This document shows, in pieces, positions 15,340-16,349 of a DNA stretch of 16,349 nt. The stretch spans positions 1 through 16,349 of the forward strand of contig DENB01000102.1 of the NCBI GenBank assembly GCA_002359495.1, read 5' to 3'. Positions within the stretch are counted from its first letter, which is position 1. Every line of letters starts with the position of its first letter. Origin of the DNA: Enterobacteriaceae bacterium UBA2655 (GTDB taxonomy: Bacteria; Pseudomonadota; Gammaproteobacteria; Enterobacterales; Enterobacteriaceae). A program made the position numbers and the translations under genes. Below the pieces are notes generated by a model that saw only the letters and a list, made by a program, of their open reading frames with translations, had not been told where the DNA came from and did not search any database.

Positions 15340-16032
15340 TCAGCGCAATCGTATTGAACGCGATGCAGCAGACCAAGACTCTTTGTGGCATCGGGAGCAG
15401 CGAGACGTTTGCTGCGCCTCAAGATGCTGCGTCAGCCCGCAATGGTTGCAAGCGTACAGTCCGTCGGACGGCACGCGCGTGAAATCTTCGCGGTGCGGCG
15501 GCGGCAGGACGGACAGGCCGGGCCGCACTTCGTCGCTGTCGTAGAAGTAGAGGCTGACATCGCCGTCCAGCTCAAGAATGGCTAATCTGACCTGCCCTAA
15601 ATGTTCCACTCCCTGCTGACGCAGCTCCATAAAAAACTCGTTTTCAGAAATATTCAGCCGGTTGAGGCTGTCCAGTTCATACAAACCCTCCTGAATTAGC
15701 GTGACCACGTCGCCTTCGATGAGTCGGGAGAAGCGCGGGCTGCGCGCGGTGAGCCAGGTCGTGAGCCGGTAGAGCAGCAGCAGTACCACAAACACCATCG
15801 CGACCGGCAGTATCGGCACATCATCATAAAAGGTCACGTCGCCCGACGCCGAGCCGAGCGTCAAGATAATCACCAGCTCAAACAGCGAGAGCTGACGGAT
15901 GCCCCGACGACCTGATATTTTCAGGAAAGCGAACACGATGATATAGGCGAAGAGAACGCGGAAAGCGACTTCGCCGAGAAAAGCGAGCGAAAGGTCGTTA
16001 AGTAGAAAGCGATGCCAGTCAAATGCGGTCAT
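15340..16032 (-). CDS. ycaP: YcaP-like DUF421 inner-membrane protein
   Basis: 230 residues, the same length as E. coli YcaP as I remember it, with matching blocks: GEVAFRVLFAY, GRRGIRQLSLFELVIILTLGS (41-61), GDVTFYDDVPILPV (64-77), ENEFFMELRQQGVEHLGQVRLAILE (130-154) and a SWSAASRSIRLR end. Three membrane helices at about 20-39, 47-64 and 72-94 are followed by the cytoplasmic DUF421/YetF domain and a C-terminal zinc-ribbon-like pair, C195-x2-C198 and C212-x2-C215. Function is unknown. In Bacillus, YetF-type proteins are linked to spore germination and envelope roles, which does not transfer directly. The start at 16032 matches the known N-terminus pattern (MxAFDxHR). It is monocistronic here, 939 bases upstream of the adhesin start on the same strand, and separated from it by the AT-rich gap. 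Confidence 0.92.
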   Translation of the reverse strand: MTAFDWHRFLLNDLSLAFLGEVAFRVLFAYIIVFAFLKISGRRGIRQLSLFELVIILTLGSASGDVTFYDDVPILPVAMVFVVLLLLYRLTTWLTARSPRFSRLIEGDVVTLIQEGLYELDSLNRLNISENEFFMELRQQGVEHLGQVRLAILELDGDVSLYFYDSDEVRPGLSVLPPPHREDFTRVPSDGLYACNHCGLTQHLEAQQTSRCSRCHKESWSAASRSIRLR

Positions 16033-16210
16033 AGGCGAACAGACAAAACTCTTGAGCGAAAATAGGAAGGGCTTTTGTTAATGCCGGACGAAATCACGGC
16101 GCGCCGCTGCCTGTAATAACTGTAGTCCGCTCCCGGGGAAAGCGGCAACTTTCGTCCGGTTTTCAGCAAGGTGGCAGAAACAGGCTAACCTTATTTTCTA
16201 CGGAGGGTTT

Positions 16211-16336
16211 ATGGCATTTATTTCACTTTTTTTAATTGTTGGCGGCGTGATTACAGCGCTTTGCATCGCTGTTGATGTTCGTCATCGACCGCAACCTATG
16301 AAGGTAATGAATATTACCTGGCCGGTTACTAAATAG
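16211..16336 (+). CDS. 41-residue predicted membrane peptide, DUF4396-like C-terminus
   Basis: Divergent from ycaP, 178 bases away. A strong Shine-Dalgarno (GGAGGG, 16202-16207) lies just before the ATG. The peptide has one membrane helix (FISLFLIVGGVITALCIAV, about 3-21), then a basic turn DVRHRPQ and PMKVMNITWPVTK before TAG. The MKVMNxxWPVT end recalls the beginning of DUF4396 proteins, where WPxTALY continues into further helices, so this could be a shortened relative or a truncated copy. Alternatively it is a genuine small membrane protein. Only 13 bases follow the stop, so downstream remains cannot be checked. Confidence 0.55.
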   Translation: MAFISLFLIVGGVITALCIAVDVRHRPQPMKVMNITWPVTK

Positions 16337-16349
16337 CTGCGCGGAATAG

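Noticed and set aside
15218..15544. 108-codon plus-strand frame overlapping the end of ycaP
   Set aside because: Mostly antisense to the conserved zinc-ribbon end of ycaP; no family resemblance.

Overview
The window looks like a chromosomal segment from an enterobacterial gammaproteobacterium. A Pantoea/Erwinia/Mixta-type Erwiniaceae genome is my best guess, not a proven one. Reasons are the YcaP (DUF421) protein, which resembles the E. coli protein along its whole length, the OmpA-type disulfide-bearing C-terminal domain in another gene, and the general gene style. All convincing genes except a small ORF at the right edge lie on the minus strand, so transcription runs from high to low coordinates.

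The centre is a five-gene biofilm-adhesin and type I secretion locus, 14400 down to 1709. In order of transcription it holds: a 2179-residue secreted adhesin (N-terminal BapA/SiiE-like prefix, a hydrophobic segment, twelve Ig-like domains, a seven-repeat FG-GAP beta-propeller, RTX repeats and a C-terminal export region); an exported OmpA-family protein; an ABC permease/ATPase with a degenerate peptidase-like N-terminal domain; an HlyD-type periplasmic adaptor; and a TolC-type outer-membrane channel with an unusually long P/Q/T-rich N-terminal insert. Gaps between the last four genes are 20, 20 and -1 bases, so they look like one transcript. A 14-bp stem-loop sits directly after the adhesin stop codon. 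The adhesin has a good sigma70 promoter about 240 bases upstream, giving a long, dyad-rich leader, and behind that lies a very AT-rich gene-free stretch (about 14640-15339).

Downstream of the locus on the same strand is a PAS-GGDEF diguanylate cyclase (1472-528). It is probably transcribed separately but is a plausible source of c-di-GMP for controlling adhesion. No LapD, LapG or other c-di-GMP receptor is present, and the adhesin prefix has no LapA-type dialanine cleavage site. The left edge holds the N-terminal 131 residues of a MobA/MocA-type nucleotidyltransferase. The right edge has ycaP and a divergent 41-codon membrane-peptide ORF whose C-terminus resembles the start of a DUF4396 protein.

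Features that stand out: a complete integrin-alpha-like seven-bladed propeller inside an RTX adhesin; an OmpA-family accessory gene inside the secretion operon; the P/Q/T-rich TolC extension; a GC-rich core of Ig domains with near-identical 60-base repeats, suggesting module duplication or exchange; and several dyads in the regulatory regions. All assignments come from reading the sequence and from memory of the families; no database search was run.
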